From NCBI GenBank assembly GCA_947645535.1, contig CANSDD010000037.1, positions 1 to 13,569 on the forward strand: a DNA stretch of 13,569 nucleotides, given 5' to 3'. The translations under genes and the position numbers were made by a program. Shown piece by piece: positions 6,741-13,523 of this stretch; position 1 is the stretch's first letter; each line of letters begins with the position of its first letter. The DNA comes from an uncultured Mycoplasmatota bacterium. GTDB taxonomy: Bacteria; Bacillota_I; Bacilli_A; RF39; UBA660. The notes beneath the pieces were generated by a model. That model was not told where the DNA came from. It saw only the letters and a program-made list of their open reading frames with translations, and made no database searches.

Positions 6741-7691
6741 ATGGCAAATAATTATTTCAAATATTGCACAAAAGAGCAAGAAATGGAATTTCTATTATCG
6801 TTAGGATTATGGAAAGGAGAAGAAAAAGAAGTTTTAAAAATATTATATAGCGTGAGTAATCATATAGAAAAACATTATGAATATTTAGAAATTCCTAAAA
6901 AAGATGGTAATAAAAGAAAGTTATTAGCGCCAGATTTCCTTTTAAAACAAATACAAAAAAATATATTAAATCATATAATAAAAGGTTTATCTATATCAAA
7001 ATATGCAACTGCTTATTATAAAGGCTCTGATATTGTAAAGAATGCTGAAGTACATTTAAGAAAGCCTATAATTTTAAAATTAGATATGAAAAATTTTTTT
7101 GATACTATTACATTTGAACATGTAAAATCATTCGTATTTAAAGAAGAATACTTTCCAGAAGGAGTAGCTACAATTTTAACGAAACTTTGTACTTATCAAA
7201 ATCATTTGCCACAAGGGGCACCTACTTCTCCAACCATTTCAAATATTATTTTAAAAGAATTTGATGATGAAGTTGGTAATTTTTGTATAGAAAATAATAT
7301 TACTTATACAAGATATTGTGATGATATGACATTTTCAGGTAGATTTGATAAAGAGAAAATAATTTCATTTGTGGGGGAAAGATTAAAGACATTTGGATTT
7401 ACATTGAATCATAAAAAAACAAAATTATTAACAAAAGGTAAAAGACAAATAATTACAGGAATTGTTGTAAATGAATATTTAAATACACCTAGAATTTATC
7501 GGAAAGAGATTAGAAAACAAATTTATTATTGTAAGAAATTTGGAATAGAAAAACATCTTCAGAATATAGGACTAGATATAGAAAAAGATATATATTTAGA
7601 GTCTTTAAAAGGAAAAATACTATTTGTATTACATGTAAACAAAGAAGATATTGAATTCAAAAATTATTTAGATTGGATAAATAAGCAATAA
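6741..7691 (+). CDS. Retron-type reverse transcriptase
   Basis: 316 residues, the usual length of a stand-alone retron RT (fingers, palm, short thumb, no fused domain). It reverse-transcribes the msd from the 2'-OH of the msr branch G to make the RNA-DNA hybrid msDNA. Seen: retron motif X NAEVH (101-105; family NAxxH), catalytic Asp115 in LKLDMKNFFDTI, LPQGAPTSPTISN (156-168), catalytic YCDD (192-195; YADD in most relatives), and motif Y ITG (238-240; family VTG). SD is AGGTGA (6732-6737), with a short spacing. The msr-msd lies directly upstream in the same orientation. No accessory gene overlaps it; the nearest downstream gene is the Rpn-type nuclease. Confidence 0.93.
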   Translation: MANNYFKYCTKEQEMEFLLSLGLWKGEEKEVLKILYSVSNHIEKHYEYLEIPKKDGNKRKLLAPDFLLKQIQKNILNHIIKGLSISKYATAYYKGSDIVKNAEVHLRKPIILKLDMKNFFDTITFEHVKSFVFKEEYFPEGVATILTKLCTYQNHLPQGAPTSPTISNIILKEFDDEVGNFCIENNITYTRYCDDMTFSGRFDKEKIISFVGERLKTFGFTLNHKKTKLLTKGKRQIITGIVVNEYLNTPRIYRKEIRKQIYYCKKFGIEKHLQNIGLDIEKDIYLESLKGKILFVLHVNKEDIEFKNYLDWINKQ

Positions 7692-7711
7692 AATATTGTT
7701 TATTTTTTTTT
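7687..7711 (+). terminator. Weak A/T terminator after the RT gene
   Basis: AATAAA (7687-7692, overlapping the stop codon) can pair with TTTATT (7699-7704), followed by a run of T to 7711. The stem is only A-T, so some readthrough into the nuclease gene is likely. Confidence 0.35.
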
Positions 7712-7757
7712 GAAGAAATTAAGGACTTTGAACAATTTTTATTGAACAATATTATTG

Positions 7758-7833
7758 AGGAGGCAAAAATATCTCTATTATAATTGATTATCTTGTATAA
7801 ATCTACTATAATAGAGATATAAGCAATCCTCCT
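7758..7833. repeat. Large inverted repeat between RT and nuclease genes
   Basis: Inner arms 7769-7782 and 7807-7820 are a perfect 14-bp inverted repeat (ATATCTCTATTATA / TATAATAGAGATAT) with a 24-bp loop. Outer arms AGGAGG (7758-7763) and CCTCCT (7828-7833) are also complementary across a 5x7 internal loop. The right inner arm includes the -10 of the nuclease promoter. It could be an operator for a dimeric repressor, or in readthrough RNA a long hairpin next to the nuclease SD. A copy of TTGAACAAT repeated at 7729-7737 and 7743-7751 precedes it. Confidence 0.7.
7784..7812 (+). promoter_or_regulatory. Promoter of the Rpn-type nuclease gene
   Basis: TTGATT (7784-7789), a 17-bp spacer, perfect TATAAT (7807-7812). 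Predicted start is about 7819, giving a 30-nt leader containing CCTCCT and the AAAGGAA Shine-Dalgarno. The -10 lies in the right arm of the 14-bp inverted repeat, so a protein bound to that repeat would block it. Confidence 0.6.
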
Positions 7834-7848
7834 AGAAAGGAATTGTTT

Positions 7849-8687
7849 ATGGAAGAAAAAAACAAAAATTATATGGACTTCGTTATGACTTAATTTTTAA
7901 AAGAATTTATAGTAACAAAGAAGAATTACGAAAGTTGATGAGAGATGTTTTTCATGAGAAAATAGATGATTTTTGGTATAAGGATAAAGAATTATCAAAA
8001 GAAAATATCAATCTTAGGTATGGAGTATGTGATATGGTAATAGAAACACCAACAAAAATTATTTTAATAGAAGTACAAAATAAAAATTTAGGTAATTTAG
8101 TACCAAGATTAAAAATGTATACATCAAGATTTTATACAGAGCAAAATTCAGGAAAAGATTATAAAGAGATGAAACCAGTAGAAGCATATATAATATTAAA
8201 CTATGAAGAAGGTATACCAACCATTTTGAAAGAGTTTGAAGAATATGATAAACAAATTGATGAACAATTTGGGAATTTATCAAAAATAAAAATTTGGAAT
8301 ATTGCAGAAGCAATAAAAAAGAGAGAAACAATAGATTATGATTATGCTAAAATAGCGAGATTAGATAGTTATGAAATAGAAGAAGGAAAGAAAATATTAG
8401 AAAAGTATAAACAAGATAAAAGATTTAAAAAAATTGCAAAAGAAATAGAAATATATAATATGGATATAGAAACATATAAAGCATTAAAGGAGGTAGAGAA
8501 TATGGAAATGTCATTTGAATTAGCAACTTCAATGATTAGACATGAAGCAGAGGATAAAGGAAAATTGGAAGGAAAGCTAGAAGATGTTAAAAATATGCTT
8601 ACATTAGGAATAGATATATCTACTATTACAAAAATAACAGGTCTTAATGAAAGTCAAATAATGGACTATCAGAAAAATCACTGTTAA
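7849..8687 (+). CDS. Rpn-family PD-(D/E)XK nuclease, read through a -1 frameshift site
   Basis: The main frame runs from 7836 to 8687 but has no start codon with an SD before TTG/ATG at 7935/7938. A perfect start (AAAGGAA 7836-7842, ATG 7849) lies one frame off and stops at TAA 7891. Codons 4-5 are AAA AAC preceded by A, i.e. the canonical heptamer A_AAA_AAC (7857-7863); a -1 slip there enters the main frame and gives about 279 residues, beginning MEEKN-QKLYGLRYDLIFKRIYS. The continuation is Rpn-like: YDLIFKRI, Asp in RYGVCDMVIE and ILIEVQ (PD-(D/E)XK with ExQ, as in Rpn proteins), then an alpha-helical C-terminus with GKLEGKLED. Rpn proteins are DNA endonucleases linked to recombination and phage defence. 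Alternatives are a disabling indel or a sequencing error in the 7-A run. Confidence 0.75.
8486..8504 (+). promoter_or_regulatory. Strong internal Shine-Dalgarno and in-frame ATG
   Basis: AAAGGAGG (8486-8493) lies 8 nt before an ATG (8502-8504) in the nuclease frame. Among the sites I inspected closely it is one of the best SD/ATG pairs, stronger than that of the nuclease start itself. Confidence 0.7.
8502..8687 (+). CDS. Possible intragenic C-terminal protein of the Rpn gene (antitoxin-like)
   Basis: 61 residues, in frame with and identical to the C-terminus of the nuclease: MEMSFELATSMIRHEAE, a Lys/Glu helix (GKLEGKLEDVKNML), then a helix-turn-helix-like ITKITGLNESQI. In E. coli, some rpn genes make a short C-terminal product (RpnS) from an internal start, and this product binds and inhibits the full-length nuclease. 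The strong internal SD at 8486-8493 predicts the same here, and it would be produced without the N-terminal frameshift. There is no direct evidence of expression. Confidence 0.55.
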   Translation: MEMSFELATSMIRHEAEDKGKLEGKLEDVKNMLTLGIDISTITKITGLNESQIMDYQKNHC

Positions 8688-8754
8688 AATATAAAAACAA
8701 TCTTTTACAAAATAAAAGAAACGAAAAATAAGATAAATAGTTTTAAATTTGTTC

Positions 8755-8783
8755 TTGTTTTATTCTGATAACTTCACTATAAT
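8755..8783 (+). promoter_or_regulatory. Promoter of the U32-sirtuin operon
   Basis: TTGTTT (8755-8760), 17-bp spacer, perfect TATAAT (8778-8783). Predicted start is about 8790, just before the AGGAAGTG SD (8793-8800). This argues against starting the U32 protein at the frame's first ATG (8749), which lies upstream of the promoter. Confidence 0.65.
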
Positions 8784-8805
8784 AAAATTACTAGGAAGTG
8801 ATACG

Positions 8806-11028
8806 ATGAAAAAACCAGAACTTTTGGCGCCTGCAGGAAATATGGAAAGTTTAAAAGCCGCAATTGAAGCAGGATGTGATGCTGTATATTTAGGTGGATA
8901 CATGTTTGGTGCTAGAACTTTTGCATCTAATTTTTCTAATGATGAGATAAAAGAAGCAGTTATTTATGCACATTTATATGGAGTAAAAATATATGTTACA
9001 GTAAATACACTAATCTATGAAGATGAAGTAGAGATATTTATGAATTATATTGATTTTTTATATAAAGCAAATGTCGATGCAGTCATTATTCAAGATATTG
9101 GAATGATGGATCTCATTAGACAAACTTACCCGTTATTAGAAGTTCATGCATCTACCCAAATGCATATTCATAATCTAGAAGGAGTAAAATTTGCAGAAAG
9201 CTTAGGAGTAAAAAGAGCTGTACTTGCTAGAGAAACGGATATAGATTTAATAAAAGAAATTAAACAGAATACTAATATAGAACTTGAAATATTTGTGCAT
9301 GGAGCTTTATGTATTAGTTACTCTGGAGAGTGTCTAATGTCAAGCTTGATAGGTGGAAGAAGTGGTAATAGAGGCTCTTGTGCAGGAAGTTGCAGGCAAA
9401 AATATGATTTATTGATTAGAGAAGAAAAAAAATTAAAGAAAGTAAATAAGGATGAATATTTACTTAGTACAAAAGATCTTAATACATTAGAACATTTAGG
9501 AAAACTCATTGACATAGGTGTAGATAGTTTAAAAATAGAAGGCAGAATGAAACGCCCTGAATACGTTTATTTAATTGTAAGTTTATATCGTAAGGCAATT
9601 GATGATTATTGTAAGGATAAAAAAATAGAAATAACAGAAAATGATATATTAGAATTAAAAAAAATATTTAATCGTGAATTTACAAAAGGATTTTTATTTC
9701 ATGAAGAAAATAAAAACTATATGAATCAAAAAAGACCAAATCATATGGGAATACCAATTGGAAAAGTATTAGATTATAAGAATGGAAAAATAAAATTAGA
9801 ATTATATTCTATGCTGCAAAATGGAGATGGAATTCGTATACTTGGAAAAAATGATTCAGGAACGATTATTACAAAGATCATACAAAATGGGAAACAAGAA
9901 AAAATAATTCAAAAAGGAATTATAGAGATACCTTATAAAGAAGAACATGAAAAAGGGGATTTAGTTTTAAAAACAACTGATAAAGAGCAGTTAGATAGAA
10001 TAGAAAGAGCATTAAAGGAAAAAAGACGAAGAGTATCAATATCTATGTATGTAGAATTGAAAATAGGGAAAAATCCAATTTTAAAATTTACTGACGATAA
10101 AAATGAAGTTATTGTAACTAGTTCTTATATTGTAGAAGAAGCCAAAAACACAGCTACTTCAAAAGAACGTATAGAGGAACAATTAAAAAAATTAGGAGAT
10201 ACTGTTTATAAAGTTGAAAATGTGACACTTAATATCGATGAAAATATTTTTATGTCTATTAAAGAATTGAATGAACTTAGAAGAAAAGCAACTAATGAAT
10301 TAAATGAAAAAAGATGTTATATGTATCCATACAAAAAGGAAGAATATAAAAGAATTGTTCCAGATTTTCCAGTTCAAAATAAGAAAACAGTACTTATTAC
10401 AGAAGAATCTCAATATTATATTGTGGAAAAAGAAAACTTTGATTTTATTTATGTGGAAAGAGAAGAATTATATGAAAAAATAAAGACAGATGAGAGAGTA
10501 TTATTGAAAAATCCAAGAGTTATCCACCATATTTCTAAAAAAAATAATCCTCAAATAGTTAGTGAATTAGGTTCTTTTTCTACTTTTCCACAAACAATTA
10601 CTGATTGGTCACTTAATATAGTGAATTCTTATAGTGTAGCATTTTTATTTTCACTTGGCGCAAAAAAAGTCACTCTTTCTTTAGAGATAGAGGAAAGACA
10701 AATAAAATCACTCATTTGTGCTTATAAAAATCGTTATCATGCACATCCTAATTTAGAAGTAATAATTTATGGAAAAGAAGAAGTTATGATTAGTAAATTT
10801 CATTTATTAGAGTATTTTAATAGAAAAGAAAGCAATGGATATTTAAAAGATCGTTTTTCAAATCTTTATTTTATAGAAGAAAATTCAAATTTTATGAAAA
10901 TTTACAATTATAAACCTAGAAATAACACCAATATAGACTATTATAGTTTAGGAATAAATTCAGTACGATATCAGTTTTTAGATGAGACAAAAGACCAGAT
11001 AAAAAAGGTGATAAGAAATGAAATTTAA
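8806..11028 (+). CDS. rlhA: U32-family protein, RlhA-like (23S rRNA C2501 hydroxylation)
   Basis: 740 residues. The first about 290 match the U32 peptidase-like TIM barrel: PELLAPAGNMESLKAAIEAGCDAVYLGG (start), FVTVNT-type strand (KIYVTVNTLI), DAVIIQDIGM, EVHASTQMHIHN, and FVHGALCISYSGECLMSS followed by GGRSGNRGSCAGSCRQKY. Cysteines 169, 176, 192 and 196 are candidates for the iron-sulfur ligands of this family. The middle third resembles DUF3656, as in E. coli RlhA (YdcP, 653 aa), which makes 5-hydroxycytidine at 23S rRNA C2501; the related TrhP modifies tRNA. The C-terminal about 180 residues are longer than in E. coli. AGGA at 8793-8796 supports the ATG at 8806. RlhA is the best family name; a tRNA-modifying paralogue is possible. 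Confidence 0.85.
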   Translation: MKKPELLAPAGNMESLKAAIEAGCDAVYLGGYMFGARTFASNFSNDEIKEAVIYAHLYGVKIYVTVNTLIYEDEVEIFMNYIDFLYKANVDAVIIQDIGMMDLIRQTYPLLEVHASTQMHIHNLEGVKFAESLGVKRAVLARETDIDLIKEIKQNTNIELEIFVHGALCISYSGECLMSSLIGGRSGNRGSCAGSCRQKYDLLIREEKKLKKVNKDEYLLSTKDLNTLEHLGKLIDIGVDSLKIEGRMKRPEYVYLIVSLYRKAIDDYCKDKKIEITENDILELKKIFNREFTKGFLFHEENKNYMNQKRPNHMGIPIGKVLDYKNGKIKLELYSMLQNGDGIRILGKNDSGTIITKIIQNGKQEKIIQKGIIEIPYKEEHEKGDLVLKTTDKEQLDRIERALKEKRRRVSISMYVELKIGKNPILKFTDDKNEVIVTSSYIVEEAKNTATSKERIEEQLKKLGDTVYKVENVTLNIDENIFMSIKELNELRRKATNELNEKRCYMYPYKKEEYKRIVPDFPVQNKKTVLITEESQYYIVEKENFDFIYVEREELYEKIKTDERVLLKNPRVIHHISKKNNPQIVSELGSFSTFPQTITDWSLNIVNSYSVAFLFSLGAKKVTLSLEIEERQIKSLICAYKNRYHAHPNLEVIIYGKEEVMISKFHLLEYFNRKESNGYLKDRFSNLYFIEENSNFMKIYNYKPRNNTNIDYYSLGINSVRYQFLDETKDQIKKVIRNEI

Positions 11029-11737
11029 AAATAAAATTGAGATATTAAAAGATTGGATTTCTAAGTCTAATAGGATTGTGATATTTACAGGAGCAGGGAT
11101 ATCTGTTGCTTCTGGTATTCCAGATTTTAGAAGTCCAAATGGAATATATAAAAAGAAAAGTACAGTATCTCCAGAAGAAATATTAAGTCACCATTATTTT
11201 TTAGAACATCCCGAATCTTTTTATCAATTTCTAAAAAAACAGATGTTATATAAAGATGCCAAACCTAATTTAGTTCATTTTTGGATAAAAGAATTGGAAG
11301 AAGAAAAAAATGTAACGATTATTACACAAAATATAGATTCACTTCATAAACTAGCAGGTAGCAATAAAATACTAGAATTACATGGTAATATTCATGAATA
11401 TCATTGTATGAAATGTAATAAAAAATACACAGAGGAAGTATTAAAAAAAGAGCTTCCTATTTGTGAATGTAAGGGACTTATTAGACCTAATATTGTGCTT
11501 TATGAAGAAGCATTAGATGAAGATGTTTTAAATGAAGCAATATTTGATATTTTAAAAGCGGATATGGTAATTGTAATAGGCTCTTCTTTAGTTGTAACAC
11601 CAGCAGCTTCTTTACTTTCTTATTATAATGGAGATAAATTTGTTATCATTAATCGTGATGAAACAGCATATGATAAAAAAGCTGGATTAGTATTTCATGA
11701 AGATATGATGAGAGTGATAAGGGGAGTAAAAAAATAA
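11018..11737 (+). CDS. NAD-dependent protein deacylase, Sir2 family
   Basis: 239 residues, full-length for a bacterial sirtuin. Sirtuins remove acetyl or other acyl groups from lysines using NAD. Seen: GAGISVASGIPDFRS (25-39), TQNIDSLHKLAGS (103-115), catalytic His122 in LELHGNIHEYHC, a Cys4 zinc site C130/C133/C149/C151 (spacing CxxC and CxC), and GSSLVVTPAASL (188-199). It overlaps the U32 gene by 11 nt, with AAGGTG (11005-11010) 7 nt before the ATG, so the two are translationally coupled. The acyl specificity (deacetylase, desuccinylase or depropionylase) cannot be read from the sequence with confidence; the canonical name would be CobB/SirT-like. Confidence 0.93.
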   Translation: MKFKNKIEILKDWISKSNRIVIFTGAGISVASGIPDFRSPNGIYKKKSTVSPEEILSHHYFLEHPESFYQFLKKQMLYKDAKPNLVHFWIKELEEEKNVTIITQNIDSLHKLAGSNKILELHGNIHEYHCMKCNKKYTEEVLKKELPICECKGLIRPNIVLYEEALDEDVLNEAIFDILKADMVIVIGSSLVVTPAASLLSYYNGDKFVIINRDETAYDKKAGLVFHEDMMRVIRGVKK

Positions 11738-11765
11738 GAAAAATAAGAAATCTATTAAATTTAAT

Positions 11766-11793
11766 AATCTGTAAAAAATAAAATGCAGATTTT
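11766..11793 (+). terminator. Weak terminator after the sirtuin gene
   Basis: AATCTG (11766-11771) pairs with CAGATT (11786-11791) around a 14-nt A-rich loop; only a short T run follows. It is a weak candidate for the end of the U32-sirtuin transcript. Confidence 0.35.
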
Positions 11794-11860
11794 AAAAATT
11801 TGCCTAACAGAAATTCAAAATCTGATAATATAAATCATTAAAAAATATATAATTTGTTGT

Positions 11861-11889
11861 TTTACATTATTTTTTCCTTTTGCTATTAT
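11861..11889 (+). promoter_or_regulatory. Promoter of the 11913 gene
   Basis: TTTACA (11861-11866), 17-bp spacer ending in TGC, then TATTAT (11884-11889): a good -35 with an extended -10. Predicted start is about 11896, right before AAAGGAG (11899-11905). Confidence 0.65.
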
Positions 11890-11912
11890 GTTAGCCAGAA
11901 AGGAGAAATATT

Positions 11913-12368
11913 ATGGTAAAAAGGAATATAGAACCAGTACATTTAATCAATGTAAATGATATTGCATCAATAGCCATTACGTTAATTTTCGAGGAAGAAG
12001 ACCAAGAACGAGCAATGAATACTATTTATATGCATGCAGATGGTAATGATCCTAAATCTTTTAGTTGTATTAACAAAAATGTATTAGCAATTAATCTTAA
12101 TTCTTTTTCAGATGAAATGAATCATAATATAAGAGATATTCATACAAGTTATTATGCATCATTAAATAAGTTAGTTGTAATGGATGTATGGCTTCCTAAT
12201 TTGCATGCAAAAGTAAAAGAAATAGGAGTAGAAAATTTGACAAAAGAAGAACAAGATTTATTGCAATTAGTTACTTTTGTGATGTTGACAAATAAAGAAA
12301 AAATAAAGCCTGGAATTATGTCAATTGAGCCTATTATTTGTAATTATATTGATGAATATTTATTGTAG
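11913..12368 (+). CDS. Conserved-looking protein of unknown function
   Basis: 151 residues, soluble and acidic, no signal peptide or membrane helix. I do not recognise a family. The layout looks like a globular alpha/beta protein: ASIAITLIFEEED (18-30), CINKNVLAINLNSFSDEMN (52-70), NKLVVMDVWLPNLHAKV (85-101), and a C-terminal helix EEQDLLQLVTFVMLTNKEK (112-130). The coding evidence is good: an extended -10 promoter, AAAGGAG 7 nt before the ATG, codon use like its neighbours and a strong terminator. It is a single-gene transcription unit convergent with the DUF4353-type gene. Confidence 0.75.
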   Translation: MVKRNIEPVHLINVNDIASIAITLIFEEEDQERAMNTIYMHADGNDPKSFSCINKNVLAINLNSFSDEMNHNIRDIHTSYYASLNKLVVMDVWLPNLHAKVKEIGVENLTKEEQDLLQLVTFVMLTNKEKIKPGIMSIEPIICNYIDEYLL

Positions 12369-12414
12369 AAAAAAAGACTTAGTGATATTGAGATTATCAA
12401 AAAGTCTTTTTCTA
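12366..12414. terminator. Bidirectional Rho-independent terminator
   Basis: A long hairpin: AAAAAGACTT (12371-12380) with AAGTCTTTTT (12402-12411), extended by TAGA/TCTA at the ends and TGATA/TATCA inside (12383-12387 with 12395-12399). The A-run on one side and T-run on the other make it work on both strands: for the 11913 gene (+) and the DUF4353-type gene (-), whose stop lies 14 bp away. Confidence 0.85.
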
Positions 12415-12427
12415 TTATATAAATAAT

Positions 12428-13522
12428 TTATCTTCTACTTGGTTTAAATCCTTCCATATCACCACCTGGCATACCATTATTTGGAATGTTTCTAAAACCA
12501 TTATTCATACTATTTCCATAAGTAGTAACACGATTTGTAATTGTAAGTGTAGTTAGTAATGTTCCATTTTGAAAGTTTGCGTTTTCTATAAGTCCTTTTT
12601 GATTTTCAGAAGTAGTTCCATTTAGATAAATAGAATATTGTTCATTTTGATTAAGGGTAGGAGAAGAGAAGATGAGAGAACTATAACGTTTTGTTGGAAT
12701 ATAAGTGATTATTTCTGTTCCATCATTTTTTGTAATTTGAATACCAGAAGTCTCACTTTGACTGGAAAATGAAAGAACAATAGAATTTTGAGTAGAAGTA
12801 TTACTAGGAACTTGCATCATCCCAGAACTTCCAATTGCTATTAAAATCCCTCCTGTGAGATTAAAACTACCATCATAATCAATTGCGCCATTTCCATTAT
12901 CAGTTGGTCCTTCGATAATCAAAGTCCCATCACTCATCTCAATTATTCCATTAGAATCAATGCCATCACCATCACTATCTACCATATAATATCCTCCAGT
13001 AATAATTATTTTGTAATTATTATTTGAAAATTGATTTGCACCTGGACGACTCATACTAGAAGAATCATTTCCTCCCCCAGCATTGATACCATCATCAGAA
13101 GATTTTATAGTAGTTTTTCCTCCATTTAAATAAATAGTTGAAGCTTCTAATCCTTCATAACTTTTTTTGATGTTAATTTCTCCATCTTCAATTGTTAATA
13201 TATTATCAGCATGAATACCATCATCACCCGAAGATATATCAAATGTTCCATTTTGAATTTCAATATTATTATTGCTATGAACACTATCGTCAGAAGAATC
13301 TATGTTAAAAGAACCACTTTTTATAGTAATAGTACCATCAGCTTTTATTCCTTTCGCACTAGTTGTCTCTTCTTGTTCTCTAGAAGAATTTCCCCAGAAT
13401 CCCCAATCATTTTTTGTACTACTATTATTACTACCATCTCCACTAGTAATATGATATGTGCCATTTTCAATAGAAAGAGAAGTAATTGCTTCCATTCCAT
13501 CTTCTGCAGAAATAATTTTAAT
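12428..13522 (-). CDS. DUF4353-like carbohydrate-binding beta-helix protein, 5' part missing
   Basis: At least 364 residues open (IKIISAEDGMEAITS ... GFKPSRR). It is built of repeated strands with D/N-G turns, e.g. GTFDISSGDDGIHA, GEINIKKSYEGLEA, KTTIKSSDDGINA, YMVDSDGDGIDS, a right-handed parallel beta-helix as in DUF4353 (cadherin-like, carbohydrate-binding) proteins of the surface or secreted proteome. The C-terminal 130 residues are a non-repeat domain rich in S/T/N with a Met/Pro/Gly tail (NNGMPGGDMEGF). The family is usually longer, with a signal peptide and more N-terminal beta-helix. Here the frame is cut by TAG (13523-13525) at the edge of a GC-rich palindrome. The first ATG (13495) has no SD and lies mid-repeat, so it is not the native start. 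Likely a truncated gene. Confidence 0.8.
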   Translation of the reverse strand: MKIISAEDGMEAITSLSIENGTYHITSGDGSNNSSTKNDWGFWGNSSREQEETTSAKGIKADGTITIKSGSFNIDSSDDSVHSNNNIEIQNGTFDISSGDDGIHADNILTIEDGEINIKKSYEGLEASTIYLNGGKTTIKSSDDGINAGGGNDSSSMSRPGANQFSNNNYKIIITGGYYMVDSDGDGIDSNGIIEMSDGTLIIEGPTDNGNGAIDYDGSFNLTGGILIAIGSSGMMQVPSNTSTQNSIVLSFSSQSETSGIQITKNDGTEIITYIPTKRYSSLIFSSPTLNQNEQYSIYLNGTTSENQKGLIENANFQNGTLLTTLTITNRVTTYGNSMNNGFRNIPNNGMPGGDMEGFKPSRR

Positions 13523-13523
13523 C

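Noticed and set aside
3704..7691. The deoxyribosyltransferase-like gene as the effector of a type II retron
   Set aside because: It is separated from the RT by two unrelated genes and about 2.6 kb, is much smaller than type II effectors, and no HTH partner is fused or adjacent. Kept only as a weak idea.
8749..8805. Upstream extension of the U32 protein (MFLFYSDNF...)
   Set aside because: This part overlaps the -10/-35 of the operon promoter and has no SD; the ATG at 8806 has AGGAAGTG and starts at the family's conserved PELLAPAGN.
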